Below are positions 1 through 7,987 of a stretch of 64,000 bases of DNA, piece after piece. The first letter of the stretch is position 1. Every line of letters begins with the position of its first letter. The position numbers were made by a program, and so were the translations under genes. The DNA is taken from positions 11,036 to 75,035 of the forward strand of contig DAOSNS010000022.1 in assembly GCA_035373625.1 (NCBI GenBank), in the 5' to 3' direction. Source of the DNA: DSWT01 sp035373625. Its GTDB lineage: Bacteria > Chloroflexota > Anaerolineae > B4-G1 > SLSP01. The notes beneath the pieces were generated by a model. The model was not told where the DNA came from, searched no databases, and was given only the letters and a program-made list of their open reading frames with translations.

Positions 1-640
1 TCAATGGCGCAGGCAGGGCAATGGGATAGGTTCTGGTGGTGGTGTTGACGACGTTCACATCCTCCCAGAACCAGGTCGTGGCGGTGCCCGGATCGGTACT
101 GGCGCGCGCCCAATAGCGCAGATTGCGTTCGGCGACGGCGGTGGCGCGGCAGATGCCGGCGGGTGCCCCTACAGGCGTCACATCGCGCGTCGCCATACGC
201 AGGCCGGGTGTGGACGCATCCACGGTGAGCCAGTACACGTTCTCGTCGGTGTATTCTTCATCGTGGCGCGTCCCATGGAACTTTTCCCCGTAGAAGATGA
301 GCGCGTCATCGGGATCGAACGACCCCGTTCCCAGTTCGTGCAATGCCACCTCCTGCCCGCGCCAGAACAGATGCACATCGGCCAGCGCCGCGCCTGTGAC
401 GGGGACGCCGGCTGCCGCGAGTGTGGCGTAATCCAGCATGTAAATGCCATCGGTGATGATCCCGATACGCCAAACGGGATCGGGAAGCAGGAAAGGCGGA
501 GTGAGCGAGAGAGAAGGGGAGAAGGCGAGAGGGCGAGGGGACAAGGGGGCCGCGCGCACGGAGAGCGTTGGGATGAGCAACAGCAATGCACCGAGTATAG
601 CAAGTCCCAACGGGCCATAGCGTTTTATTAGTGTATCCAT
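1..640 (-). CDS. Secreted gingipain-like (peptidase C25 family) protein, N-terminal part
   Basis: The frame opens at an ATG (640-638) and stays open to the window edge, so only about 213 N-terminal residues are visible. A hydrophobic signal peptide covers roughly residues 8-30 (LGLAILGALLLLIPTLSVRA). From about residue 50 the text GIYMLDYATLAAAGVPVTG, then LFWRGQEVALHELGTGSFDP, then LIFYGEKFHG and ENVYWLTVD matches the pattern that precedes the catalytic domain in C25 proteins (G-Y-x-L, aGlPv, dp-l-lf-rGqev, f-p-D-x-i-FYg, YtD-nvYWL). The catalytic His and Cys lie beyond the window and cannot be checked. Inference: an exported cell-surface protease or a non-catalytic relative. A weak AGAAAGGA lies about 7 nt upstream of the ATG. 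Confidence 0.6.
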   Translation of the reverse strand, partial: MDTLIKRYGPLGLAILGALLLLIPTLSVRAAPLSPRPLAFSPSLSLTPPFLLPDPVWRIGIITDGIYMLDYATLAAAGVPVTGAALADVHLFWRGQEVALHELGTGSFDPDDALIFYGEKFHGTRHDEEYTDENVYWLTVDASTPGLRMATRDVTPVGAPAGICRATAVAERNLRYWARASTDPGTATTWFWEDVNVVNTTTRTYPIALPAPL

Positions 641-945
641 AACGTAATCCTTTCTATTTTACCAGGACTTACGCAGTCGCACTCATTTTTCACCGCAGAG
701 GCCGCCGAGAGCGCCGAGAAATGAGAAAATCTCAGCGACTTCTACGTGCCCGGCGGCAAAGTTTCGCCAGTTTACGTAAATTTTGCTTATGAGAGGTCAT
801 CTACGTCTATTCTACTCTCAGACGCCAGGGATGCAATGTGCCAGGAAGGGCTTTTTGTGGCGGGGCGAAGCCCCACCATAAAAACCGCTCCCCCCGGCCT
901 TAATTGCCGGAAGCGGCCAAATGCGATAGCCCTGAGGTGAAGTCA
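641..945. other. Intergenic region, no gene seen
   Basis: Divergent spacer between the C25-like gene and the MBL hydrolase. It holds a purine-rich stretch (about 690-720, GCAGAGGCCGCCGAGAGCGC) typical of dispersed intergenic text, and a short hairpin GGGGC-GAA-GCCCC at 862-874. No ORF with a ribosome binding site was found. Confidence 0.4.
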
Positions 946-973
946 TTGACACCAGCGGGCTGTGGACTATAAT
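946..973 (+). promoter_or_regulatory. Sigma-70-type promoter of the MBL hydrolase gene
   Basis: TTGACA at 946-951 and TATAAT at 968-973, spaced 16 bp. Both hexamers are perfect. The next gene on this strand starts at 1099, leaving a leader of about 120 nt. Confidence 0.7.
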
Positions 974-1098
974 GACTTCTATCCGGCGGACTGAAGACAC
1001 TTCGTAAGAACTCGTGGCGGACTTGCCGGCAATCAGATGAAAATAACGTTGAAATGCTGGAATGTTTCAACGTTCCGACGAACTTTGGAGCTTTACCA

Positions 1099-1983
1099 AT
1101 GAAAACACAGGCTTTTCCCTATGCGGAGATAGCACCGAACACCTACGAAATCGGAGAATTCGATTGCGCTTCGATCTTTCTCATCGTGGGTGACGAAAAA
1201 GCGATGCTCATTGATACCGGCGTGGGCATCGGCGACCTCAAGGGCTTCATCCGCAAGCTGACGGACAAGCCGCTGATGGTCTGCTACACCCACAATCATA
1301 TGGACCACGTGGGGGGCGCCGGTGCTTTCGACAACGCCTATATCCATCCCAACGACATGGCCGGCTTTGCGACCGGGGGACGCATCGGCCTGGGCATCGC
1401 CGAACGCGCGGCGTACATCAAGACAATCGCCGAGCGTGAAAAAGGCGATTACCCTTACGATCTCGCCGTGGACCTCACCGAATGGGGACCGCCGCCGCCC
1501 CTGTATCCCCTTGAGGATGGGCAGGTGATTGACCTGGGGAACCGCCGGGTGACGGTGTACGCCTGCCCCGGTCACACGGCCGGCTCGGTCACATTCCTGG
1601 ATGAAAACTCGCGCACCCTGTTCGTGGGCGACGCCTGCAACTGCAATCTCTTCCTGGGCGGCGGCCCGCCCGGCACTCCCAACTTCACCTCGATTGAGAA
1701 GGCGCTGTTTTACCTGCGACGCCTGCACCGTATGCTGCATGTCCAATATGACCGCTATTACAACGGGCACTACGATTTCCGTCCCCTGGGCCAGCCCCTC
1801 GGCGAAGATGTGCTTCCCGACGCCATCACTGCCTGTGAACAAATCATCGCCGGCACCGCGAAGGTTGATATCCGCGCCGCCCCTCTGCCCGGCGCGCCGC
1901 TGATCCATGTGGTAACGGTGGGACGCACCAACGTCGCCTTCAATCCCGACGGCATCTACGAGACGAGCTGGGTAACGGGGTGA
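1099..1983 (+). CDS. MBL-fold metallo-hydrolase
   Basis: A 294-aa metallo-beta-lactamase-fold protein. The metal motif THNHMDHVGG supplies His65, His67, Asp69 and His70. The later metal ligands are in CPGHTAGS and LFVGDACN. These are the standard binuclear-metal positions of glyoxalase II-like hydrolases. The ATG at 1099 is preferred over the upstream in-frame ATG at 1054 because GGAG lies 8 nt before it and the added residues (MLECFNVPTNFGALP) do not look conserved. The gene stands alone behind a perfect promoter. The substrate cannot be told from sequence; hydroxyacylglutathione hydrolase or lactonase-type activity are both possible. Confidence 0.85.
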   Translation: MKTQAFPYAEIAPNTYEIGEFDCASIFLIVGDEKAMLIDTGVGIGDLKGFIRKLTDKPLMVCYTHNHMDHVGGAGAFDNAYIHPNDMAGFATGGRIGLGIAERAAYIKTIAEREKGDYPYDLAVDLTEWGPPPPLYPLEDGQVIDLGNRRVTVYACPGHTAGSVTFLDENSRTLFVGDACNCNLFLGGGPPGTPNFTSIEKALFYLRRLHRMLHVQYDRYYNGHYDFRPLGQPLGEDVLPDAITACEQIIAGTAKVDIRAAPLPGAPLIHVVTVGRTNVAFNPDGIYETSWVTG

Positions 1984-2111
1984 AGGGGAAGGCGCTCACG
2001 CGCCGGCGTCTCCATCGCATTGCACTTGTCCACGGATGAAGCCCCACTTCTAAAGGTTGCCCCGAAAGCACCTCGTGCGTCACACGCACGATACATCTGC
2101 CCTGCACCGAC

Positions 2112-2143
2112 AAAAACTCCCGCAGACGGGGTGTCTGCGGGAG
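2112..2143 (-). terminator. Rho-independent terminator
   Basis: An 11-bp perfect stem (CTCCCGCAGAC 2117-2127 with GTCTGCGGGAG 2133-2143) and a 5-nt loop. On the minus strand it is followed by TTTTTG. It lies just beyond the stop of the 2169-2894 gene. Confidence 0.85.
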
Positions 2144-2168
2144 GAAAATAGAATTTAGAGAACGGATG

Positions 2169-2894
2169 CTACTTGCGCTTGCGGAGAACGACGAGGCCGG
2201 CGGCTGCCAGCAGCCCTACAGTGAGCGCGGCAAAGGGCGAGGCGGCGCTCAGGCCAGAGAAGGTGACGGCGGTGGAATTGGTTGTGGCGTTGAAGGTGAC
2301 GTTATCAACACGCCAGGTACCACCAGCTCCCTCAGCGTTGTATCCATAGATGCGGAAATACACTGTGGGCTGTCCCCTAATAGCCAAGTCAACGCTGGTT
2401 CCCGATCCAAGATCAAAGCTGTGCGATCTCCAGTTTGTATCGTCTGGAACATTGGTTATTGTGGCGGGAATCTGTGTAAAGTTAGTACCGTCTGTGCTGT
2501 AATGCACCTCAAAGTCATGAATCCCTGTACCAGAGCGCCTCTCGTCAAAGCTGAGGGTGATGTGCCCATAGTTGGTCAGATCAACCATGAATTCAAAGTA
2601 GTCATTGGCGTCCAGTGTCCCTGTTGACCAATCTTGAAAAGACCATGAGTATCCAGTTCCTCCAAAGCCAACAGGAAACTCACCCGTAGCTGGTATTGTC
2701 AGACCACTGCCCCTACTAGCAACTGCATTACCCGTTAGATCCAAATTAGGCACTGGGGAGCCAGAAGTCTGATCGTTTTCGAAGGTCCACTGCGTAAAGT
2801 CTATGGGCGCAGCTATAGCCGGTGTCGGCAGCAAACCTATTAAGATGATGAGTAACATCGCCCTTGTAAACGTCAAAAAACTTTTTCCAGCCAT
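2169..2894 (-). CDS. Secreted protein with C-terminal membrane-anchor/sorting tail
   Basis: 241 aa. An N-terminal signal peptide (AMLLIILIGLLPTPAIAAP) is followed by a beta-rich region of about 170 residues (WTFENDQTSGSP, then DLTGNAVASRG, DYFEFMVDL, DEGRSGTG-like segments), resembling choice-of-anchor lectin-like domains. The C-terminus is a hydrophobic helix ending in a basic tail (SPFAALTVGLLAAAGLVVLR then KRK), the layout of PEP-CTERM-like exosortase or sortase-independent anchors. No PEP or LPXTG motif is evident. AAAGGAG precedes the ATG. The gene lies 69 bp downstream of the 35-codon ORF at 2964-3071 and is followed by a strong terminator, so the two may form one transcript. Function unknown. 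Confidence 0.7.
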   Translation of the reverse strand: MAGKSFLTFTRAMLLIILIGLLPTPAIAAPIDFTQWTFENDQTSGSPVPNLDLTGNAVASRGSGLTIPATGEFPVGFGGTGYSWSFQDWSTGTLDANDYFEFMVDLTNYGHITLSFDERRSGTGIHDFEVHYSTDGTNFTQIPATITNVPDDTNWRSHSFDLGSGTSVDLAIRGQPTVYFRIYGYNAEGAGGTWRVDNVTFNATTNSTAVTFSGLSAASPFAALTVGLLAAAGLVVLRKRK

Positions 2895-2963
2895 GTTTGA
2901 TCTCCTTTGCTGTTTAGCAGTTGATGAAAGTTCTGTTTTTGTTAGAACAAGACTCCCAATCTT

Positions 2964-3071
2964 CTACCACTCCCAATCCTCAAGTATATCCGGGAACTCC
3001 GGCATGCTCAGCGGGCTGCCCGCCTGGATTTCCAGGTCGCCTTCGTACACGATTTCCGGTGCTTCGTACAT
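2964..3071 (-). CDS. 35-aa lasso-peptide-precursor-like small protein
   Basis: A short ORF with a textbook ribosome binding site (AAGGAGG at 3079-3085, 7 nt before the ATG at 3071) and stop at 2964-2966. The leader-like part YEAPEIVYEGDLEIQAG fits the lasso leader pattern Y-x2-P-x-hydrophobic-x3-G. The candidate core after QA or QAG is (G)SPLSMPEFPDILEDWEW. If the core starts at Gly, Glu is residue 8; if at Ser, Glu is residue 7. Both fit ring closure (7-9). Against it, the usual Thr at leader position -2 is Gln or Ala, and no B/C maturation genes lie in this window. It may instead be an orphan leader-like peptide of the type often annotated as lasso-RiPP-leader containing. Confidence 0.55.
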   Translation of the reverse strand: MYEAPEIVYEGDLEIQAGSPLSMPEFPDILEDWEW

Positions 3072-3251
3072 GGGATTTCCTCCTTAGAAAATAAATTGTG
3101 GTGAACAGAATATCGAACACGGGGTTTCGCAAAGTCTACGAGATTCGCTGGCTGACGTTGCACCTCCTGGCTTTATGAAAGACAAGAAAACACCACCTCA
3201 ATCCCTATCATAACATTGAAAAGAAATGTTGACAAGTTCTGGCAGGCGCGG

Positions 3252-3309
3252 GGCCTTATCATTTTCTTGCTCCGAGGGGAACACCAGTCCTTTTTAGCTG
3301 ATAGAGGTT
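3252..3309. repeat. Partial copy of a dispersed repeat (same family as the 13.8-kb element)
   Basis: GGCCTTATCATTTTCTTGCT, then CCGAGGGGAACACCAG and TTTTAGCTGATAGA, closely matches 13787-13842 with small indels. It overlaps the 3' end of the propeller-like gene and supplies that protein's last about 15 residues (LYQLKRTGVPLGARK). Confidence 0.7.
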
Positions 3310-5082
3310 GAGAAACGCAGCCACAAGCAGCCCCACAAGTTCGCCGCTCAAGTTCCCGCACGCCGCCCATCCTTTAAGGCCCCGTACTCGCATCGGCGTG
3401 CCCCCTTCTCCGGCAATGATCCACGTGGAAAAAGCGTTTACATCGCGGCAGGTGACGGCGCGCGCAGCGACATCCAGGGCACGGCGGAGCTGCGGGCAGG
3501 CGTTCCAGGTCGCGCCGTTCCAGTGCGTCAGATACAGGCTCGCAGCATCGGTAATGCCCGAAGCCGCGAGTTCTTCCAACGTGTAGCGTAACGTCACGTC
3601 GGCGGTGAAGGTCGCCGTGGCGGGCGCAACGGTAATGGCATACACGCGCGGCAGCGGCAACCCGGTAGTCTGCATGGTCGGTGGCGCACCGGGGAGCACA
3701 CAGGCGGTGATCACGTCCATTGTTCCGGCAGTGAGGATGATCGTCGCGCCGACGCCGTCGAAATCATAGCGTCCTGTGCCGGTGATGGCATGCGTCTGGC
3801 AGAGGGGACATGCGGCACGGTAGACCCGCTGCCCGGTGGTGTAATTCGAAGTCCAGGCATAGAGATAGCCGTTGAAGGGGATCAACTCGCTGTAATAGTT
3901 TTGAGGGTCGCCCAAACCGGAACCGTCCACCTGCTCCCAATCCACCAGACCGCCGGCCTGGAGAACGCCGGTGGTGCGCCAGACTTCGACGCCGGTGCTG
4001 GTGTTGGTCACGGCAACATATAACGCGCCGTTGTAGACCGTCGCCCCATCCACGACGGCGCCGTAATTCGTGCTGTTGCCGTTCATGCCCTCCTGATTCA
4101 CCTGCGTCCACGTGCCGGGGTCGCCGTTTGCGCTGCGATAGATGACAATACCGCCGGGCGAAGATGTGGCGATGTAGAGACAACCTCCCAGGTCGCCCAG
4201 GATGTCGACACGTCGGGAGCGCGCCACGCCGGTGAACACGCGTGTCCAGGTGGGTTGCGCAGCGACAATATCGCTTGTGCGGTACAGCGCGCCATCATGG
4301 GTCGTCGCGCAATTGGTCCCCACGCAAACTTGCGCGCCGAAGTAGAGCGCACTGCTATACACATAACCCGACCAGACTTCCACCACCGACGTTTGATTGC
4401 CCGTCGAGCCGAAGCCGCCGTAGTTTTTCTGGACCCAGTTCGCGCCATCCTGTGTGCACCACACCTGCGCGCCGGTCTGCCAGTTCTGGGTGCCGCCGCA
4501 CAACCACCCCTGAAAAACCTGCATATCCTTGAAGTTGGTGTTATTCACATCGCCAAAGCCCGCCGTGATGACGCGGGTCCACGAACCTGCGTCGCCGGTG
4601 GTGCTGCTGTAGACGAGCGTGCCATAAGTGCTGCTGCCGCCGTTGGCGGTGCTGGCGTACAGCGTGCCCTGGAAGACGGCGAGGCTGTCAATGTGGTCGT
4701 TTTGCGTGACGACGGCATTGCCGAAGGGCCAGCCGTTCGCATCGGCGGCGACCTCCTCCCAATCTGCCTGCCCGGTGGGGACGCGGACGCCGGCCTTCGT
4801 CCGCCAGAGCCGCGCGCCGTAGATATTGTCGGCCTCCATGCCCACGTAAAGTTGATCGTTGAAGACGACGACCTCGAAGCCTTCCTCATTAGCATAACTG
4901 CTATCGCCGCCGGTCCCCATGCCAAACGCACCGTCATTGACGGGTACCCACGTGGAACACGGGCCGGCGGAGGTATCGGGAGGCAAGGTGTCACCAGCCA
5001 CCGCGCCATGATGCCACAAGAGCAGCAACAGCGCGGCGCAGGCCACGGTCACACCCACCCAACCCCAGCGATGATAGAGCAT
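3259..5082 (-). CDS. Secreted propeller-like repeat protein
   Basis: 607 aa. A signal anchor (residues about 8-30, VGVTVACAALLLLLWHHGAVA) is followed by about 400 residues of repeats of the kind LYVGMEADNIYGARLWRT, LYASTANGGSSTYGTLVYSS and LYVAVTNTSTGVEVWRT. These are typical of BNR/Kelch-like propellers in Chloroflexota exoproteins. After residue about 440 comes an Ig-like region (TATFTADVTLRYTLEEL) and the phrase NAFSTWIIAGEGG that often closes such proteins. The last about 15 residues come from a dispersed repeat, so the original stop may have been displaced. Ligand or enzymatic role unknown. The gene follows the two-component pair on the same strand, but 87 bp separate them. Confidence 0.75.
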   Translation of the reverse strand: MLYHRWGWVGVTVACAALLLLLWHHGAVAGDTLPPDTSAGPCSTWVPVNDGAFGMGTGGDSSYANEEGFEVVVFNDQLYVGMEADNIYGARLWRTKAGVRVPTGQADWEEVAADANGWPFGNAVVTQNDHIDSLAVFQGTLYASTANGGSSTYGTLVYSSTTGDAGSWTRVITAGFGDVNNTNFKDMQVFQGWLCGGTQNWQTGAQVWCTQDGANWVQKNYGGFGSTGNQTSVVEVWSGYVYSSALYFGAQVCVGTNCATTHDGALYRTSDIVAAQPTWTRVFTGVARSRRVDILGDLGGCLYIATSSPGGIVIYRSANGDPGTWTQVNQEGMNGNSTNYGAVVDGATVYNGALYVAVTNTSTGVEVWRTTGVLQAGGLVDWEQVDGSGLGDPQNYYSELIPFNGYLYAWTSNYTTGQRVYRAACPLCQTHAITGTGRYDFDGVGATIILTAGTMDVITACVLPGAPPTMQTTGLPLPRVYAITVAPATATFTADVTLRYTLEELAASGITDAASLYLTHWNGATWNACPQLRRALDVAARAVTCRDVNAFSTWIIAGEGGTPMRVRGLKGWAACGNLSGELVGLLVAAFLNLYQLKRTGVPLGARK

Positions 5083-5169
5083 AACTCTATTATACCCCTG
5101 TGTGGGGGGACATAAAGGTCTTATCGGCTACAAAACAGGTTACAGCGTATAATCGCACCCCGCCGGTGG

Positions 5170-5832
5170 TTAATGCGATTCTGTGTCGAGGTGCACCAGC
5201 CCTTCTCGCAAAGCATACAACGCCGCCTGGGTGCGGTTTGCCAGATGCAACTTGCGCAGGATGTTGCTAACATGGGTGCGGGCGGTGCGTTCGCTGATGA
5301 ACAACGTTTTGGCGATCTCGTCATTCGCCAGTCCGCGCGCCACCAGTTTGAGCACGTCGGCTTCACGCTCGGTGAGCGGTTCGGCGGTGGGCGGCAGATC
5401 GGAGGGACGCTGAATTTCCTGCATGACTTTGCGGGCAATGGCCGGATGCATGGTGGGCCATCCCTGATAGACATCCCGGATGGCCCGCAGCAGTTCCTGG
5501 GGAGCGGTGTCTTTGAGCAGATAGCCCAGCGCCCCGGCCTTGATCGCCGGGAAAACTTTGTCGTCCTCGGCGAAACTGGTGAGCACCAGAATGCGTGCTT
5601 CAGGGAGCGCCTGCTTGATCTCGGCAATGGCCTCGATCCCCCCCTTGCGTGGCATCACCAGGTCCATCAGAATGATGTCGGGATGCAATTCACACGCACG
5701 CGCCACCGCCTCGACGCCATCGGCGGCCTCGCCGACCAGTTCCATCCCCGGCTCGGTGGAAATCAACCAGCGCAGGCCCTCACGCACAATGGCGTGATCG
5801 TCGGCGATTAAGATGCGAATGGTTTCGTTCAT
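5170..5832 (-). CDS. NarL/FixJ-family response regulator
   Basis: 220 aa. The N-terminal receiver has acidic Asp11/Asp12, phosphoacceptor Asp57 (IILMD) and the conserved Lys in LLKDT. A C-terminal LuxR-type helix-turn-helix follows (LTEREADVLKLVARGLANDE, then ISERTARTHVSNILRKLH). It lies 111 bp downstream of the histidine kinase on the same strand, so the two make a DNA-binding two-component pair. A palindromic repeat sits between them. Confidence 0.95.
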   Translation of the reverse strand: MNETIRILIADDHAIVREGLRWLISTEPGMELVGEAADGVEAVARACELHPDIILMDLVMPRKGGIEAIAEIKQALPEARILVLTSFAEDDKVFPAIKAGALGYLLKDTAPQELLRAIRDVYQGWPTMHPAIARKVMQEIQRPSDLPPTAEPLTEREADVLKLVARGLANDEIAKTLFISERTARTHVSNILRKLHLANRTQAALYALREGLVHLDTESH

Positions 5833-5850
5833 CGTAGCTCCTTCGAAAAT

Positions 5851-5901
5851 GTCAACGGATGAAACGAATCAAAGAGGAAAAATCCGTTCAATGCCGTTGA
5901 C
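5851..5901. repeat. Imperfect palindromic intergenic repeat (CAACGG family)
   Basis: GTCAACGGATGAAACG at one side and CCGTTCAATGCCGTTGAC at the other form an imperfect inverted repeat between the kinase and regulator genes. Related text occurs at 14036-14072 and 54978-55041. Confidence 0.55.
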
Positions 5902-5943
5902 AAATTTTCTTGCCTGCATGGTGTGCGGTAGCATTGGCGTCTC

Positions 5944-7716
5944 TCACAAATTCACGGTGACGCTGACCGTGGTGCCCTTGCCCGGCGTGGAGATGAGCGT
6001 CAACGTCCCGCCGAGCTTTTCGGCGCGCTCGCGCATGCTGCTCAAACCGATGCCGCCGGCGCCGGTGCTGAGATCCAATCCCTTGCCGTCGTCGCTGACT
6101 TCAATGGCGATGCGCCCGCCCTCGGCGACAATGCGCACGGCGACTGTCGTAGCGGCGGCATGCTTCAGGGCGTTGTTCAGCGCTTCCTGTGCGATGTGAT
6201 ACAACTCCTCTTCCAAATGCGCGGGCAACTCCACCTGTCCCTCGACCAACAACGTCGCTTCGATACCGGCGCGCCGTTCGACCGTATCGAGACGCTGCTG
6301 CAATGCTCGCACCAGCCCCGCGCTCTTGAGTGCCAGCGGCCGCAATTCGTAGACCAGCAAGCGCATCTCTTTGAACGCTTGCTGTCCGATCTCACCGAGC
6401 CGCGCCAGCGCCTCATCCACCCGCTGAAGGTCGCCGTTTTGCGCCAGGCGCCGCGCCGCTTCCACCAACAGGGTGAGGCTGTAGAGCAATTGTGTCACGG
6501 AATCGTGCAGGTCGCGGGCAAGCCGGCTGCGCTCCTGGAGGATGGCGGCCTGTTCGGCCTGAACGCGCAGACGCGCGTTCTCAATCGCCAGCGCGGCCTG
6601 ATTGCCGAAGCTCATCCCCAGGCGGATGTCTTCTTCCGAAAACTGGCGTGGGGCGGCGTAGTAAAACCCCAGGTTACCGTAAAACTCCTCTTTGATGACC
6701 AGCGGCACGGTCAGGGCGGCGCGGTAGTGCTGAACGGCGGCGCGACGCCAGGCGCGCACGGCCGGCGGCATATCTTCATCTTCAGTACCCGCCGCAAGCG
6801 GAGAAGAAGCCACATCGGGAATGGCATAGGGCTGCCGATCGAAGTCTGTCCCTCCTAACTCGCCATGCCCTAAAAGACGCCAGGCCTCCAACGGCAGGCT
6901 GGTGATGGAGCGGAAAACCTCCGGCAACCCAAAGCTGGCTTCGATGAGGATGCGCCGTTCTTCCTGACTCACGCGGTAGAGCACACAGGCGTTCGAGTCC
7001 AACAGGGCACACGCCTGCGCCACCAGGTAATTCAAGATTTCGGCGAGCGGGCGATCGGAGTTGAGTGCCACCAGGATGTCGCGCAGGCCCTCGGCCACGC
7101 GCTGCCGTCGTTCGATCTCCAGGGTGCGCGCCTTGACGCGCTGTTCCAGCGTGAGGTTGGCGAGTTGCAGAGCCTCCTGGGCACGCTTGTGCTCCAGGGC
7201 ATTGACGAAGATCTCGCCGACGGTCTTGAGCAAGGCGATGGTATGCTCCGACCAGGTCTTCTGCGTGCGGAGGGCGTCGAATTTGAGGAATCCGACCACC
7301 GCGCCACGATAGGTCATCGGGATTGCCGCGAACGACTGAATTCCCTGGGCACGACAAGCGCGCTTCTCGGCGTCGGCCTCAGGAGGAAGCACAGCAGCAA
7401 GTGGCACGTTCACAATCTCGCCGCGCAGGATGCGCGCCGTCAACCACGGCCACGCTGCCGGCGAGAGTGGCAGCAGGGGACGATTTTGCGCCACAATTTC
7501 CGGGGCGCTCCAGACATGGGTGCATGTCAGACGTTGCTTATCTTCGGAAAAGAGCGCGACACAACTGCGCTCCACGCGCGTCACCTGGCTGATGGTGCGC
7601 AAGGCGCGGATGATCTCGGCATCCATCTCATCGGGTTGTAGATTGATGAAATTTGTCGAGATGGTAGTGATGATATTCTCAAAGATAATGCTCTTGCGCT
7701 TACGATGCCGGGCCAC
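5944..7716 (-). CDS. GAF-domain sensor histidine kinase (HisKA_3 type)
   Basis: 590 aa, no clear membrane segment. GAF domain one covers residues about 30-175, a coiled coil about 175-210, GAF two about 215-385, and a NarX/LiaS-type dimerisation helix has phosphoacceptor His404 (SRLARDLHDSVTQLLYS). The catalytic ATPase has IEVSDDGKGLDLS and GIGLSSMRERAEKLGG. The start is a GTG (7716) with AGGAGGGG about 5 nt upstream. Its partner is the adjacent NarL-type regulator. The signal is probably cytoplasmic and bound by the GAF domains (inference). Transcription likely begins at the minus-strand promoter at 7750-7778. Confidence 0.93.
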   Translation of the reverse strand: MARHRKRKSIIFENIITTISTNFINLQPDEMDAEIIRALRTISQVTRVERSCVALFSEDKQRLTCTHVWSAPEIVAQNRPLLPLSPAAWPWLTARILRGEIVNVPLAAVLPPEADAEKRACRAQGIQSFAAIPMTYRGAVVGFLKFDALRTQKTWSEHTIALLKTVGEIFVNALEHKRAQEALQLANLTLEQRVKARTLEIERRQRVAEGLRDILVALNSDRPLAEILNYLVAQACALLDSNACVLYRVSQEERRILIEASFGLPEVFRSITSLPLEAWRLLGHGELGGTDFDRQPYAIPDVASSPLAAGTEDEDMPPAVRAWRRAAVQHYRAALTVPLVIKEEFYGNLGFYYAAPRQFSEEDIRLGMSFGNQAALAIENARLRVQAEQAAILQERSRLARDLHDSVTQLLYSLTLLVEAARRLAQNGDLQRVDEALARLGEIGQQAFKEMRLLVYELRPLALKSAGLVRALQQRLDTVERRAGIEATLLVEGQVELPAHLEEELYHIAQEALNNALKHAAATTVAVRIVAEGGRIAIEVSDDGKGLDLSTGAGGIGLSSMRERAEKLGGTLTLISTPGKGTTVSVTVNL

Positions 7717-7749
7717 TAATGCCCCTCCTAATCTACTAACACGAAATCC

Positions 7750-7778
7750 ATTATACCGCTGCCTTGTCTAAATCCCAA
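7750..7778 (-). promoter_or_regulatory. Promoter of the kinase-regulator pair
   Basis: On the minus strand, TTGGGA (7778-7773) and a perfect TATAAT (7755-7750) are spaced 17 bp. The element partly overlaps the divergent tRNA promoter. Confidence 0.5.
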
Positions 7779-7791
7779 ACTATGCTATAAT
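7764..7791 (+). promoter_or_regulatory. Promoter of tRNA-Val
   Basis: TTGTCT (7764-7769) and TATAAT (7786-7791) spaced 16 bp, ending 11 nt before the tRNA 5' end. Confidence 0.65.
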
Positions 7792-7802
7792 CTTTCCCGA
7801 AT

Positions 7803-7876
7803 GGGCGGTTAGCTCAGATGGTCAGAGCGCTGCGTTGACATCGCAGAGGTCAGAGGTTCGAGTCCTCTATCGCCCA
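7803..7876 (+). tRNA. tRNA-Val (anticodon GAC)
   Basis: A complete cloverleaf: acceptor stem GGGCGGT pairs with ATCGCCC (7869-7875). The D arm is GCTC/GAGC. The anticodon stem CTGCG/CGCAG holds loop TTGACAT with anticodon GAC at 7837-7839. The T arm is AGAGG-TTCGAGT-CCTCT. The discriminator is A, followed by CA, so the full CCA end overlaps the acceptor only partly. Confidence 0.96.
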
Positions 7877-7878
7877 CA

Positions 7879-7909
7879 AGGCAGGTTGGGGTCACCAATC
7901 TGCCTTTTT
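7879..7909 (+). terminator. Terminator after tRNA-Val
   Basis: The stem GGCAGGTTGG with CCAATCTGCC (one G-T pair) has loop GGTCA and is followed by TTTTT. Confidence 0.85.
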
Positions 7910-7987
7910 CATTTTACACGTAAAATCGCCTTGACAAAATTCCATAAGTGCGCACAATGCCACAGAAAACGCAACCATGAGGTTCGA

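Noticed and set aside
862..874. Terminator at the GGGGC-GAA-GCCCC hairpin
   Set aside because: The stem is short and no T-run follows on either strand.
4255..5115. 286-codon plus-strand frame over the propeller-like gene
   Set aside because: Shadow frame; the minus-strand reading has a signal peptide and clear repeats.
7835..7987. Upstream extension of the CapA-like gene
   Set aside because: It would start inside the tRNA-Val gene and pass through its terminator.
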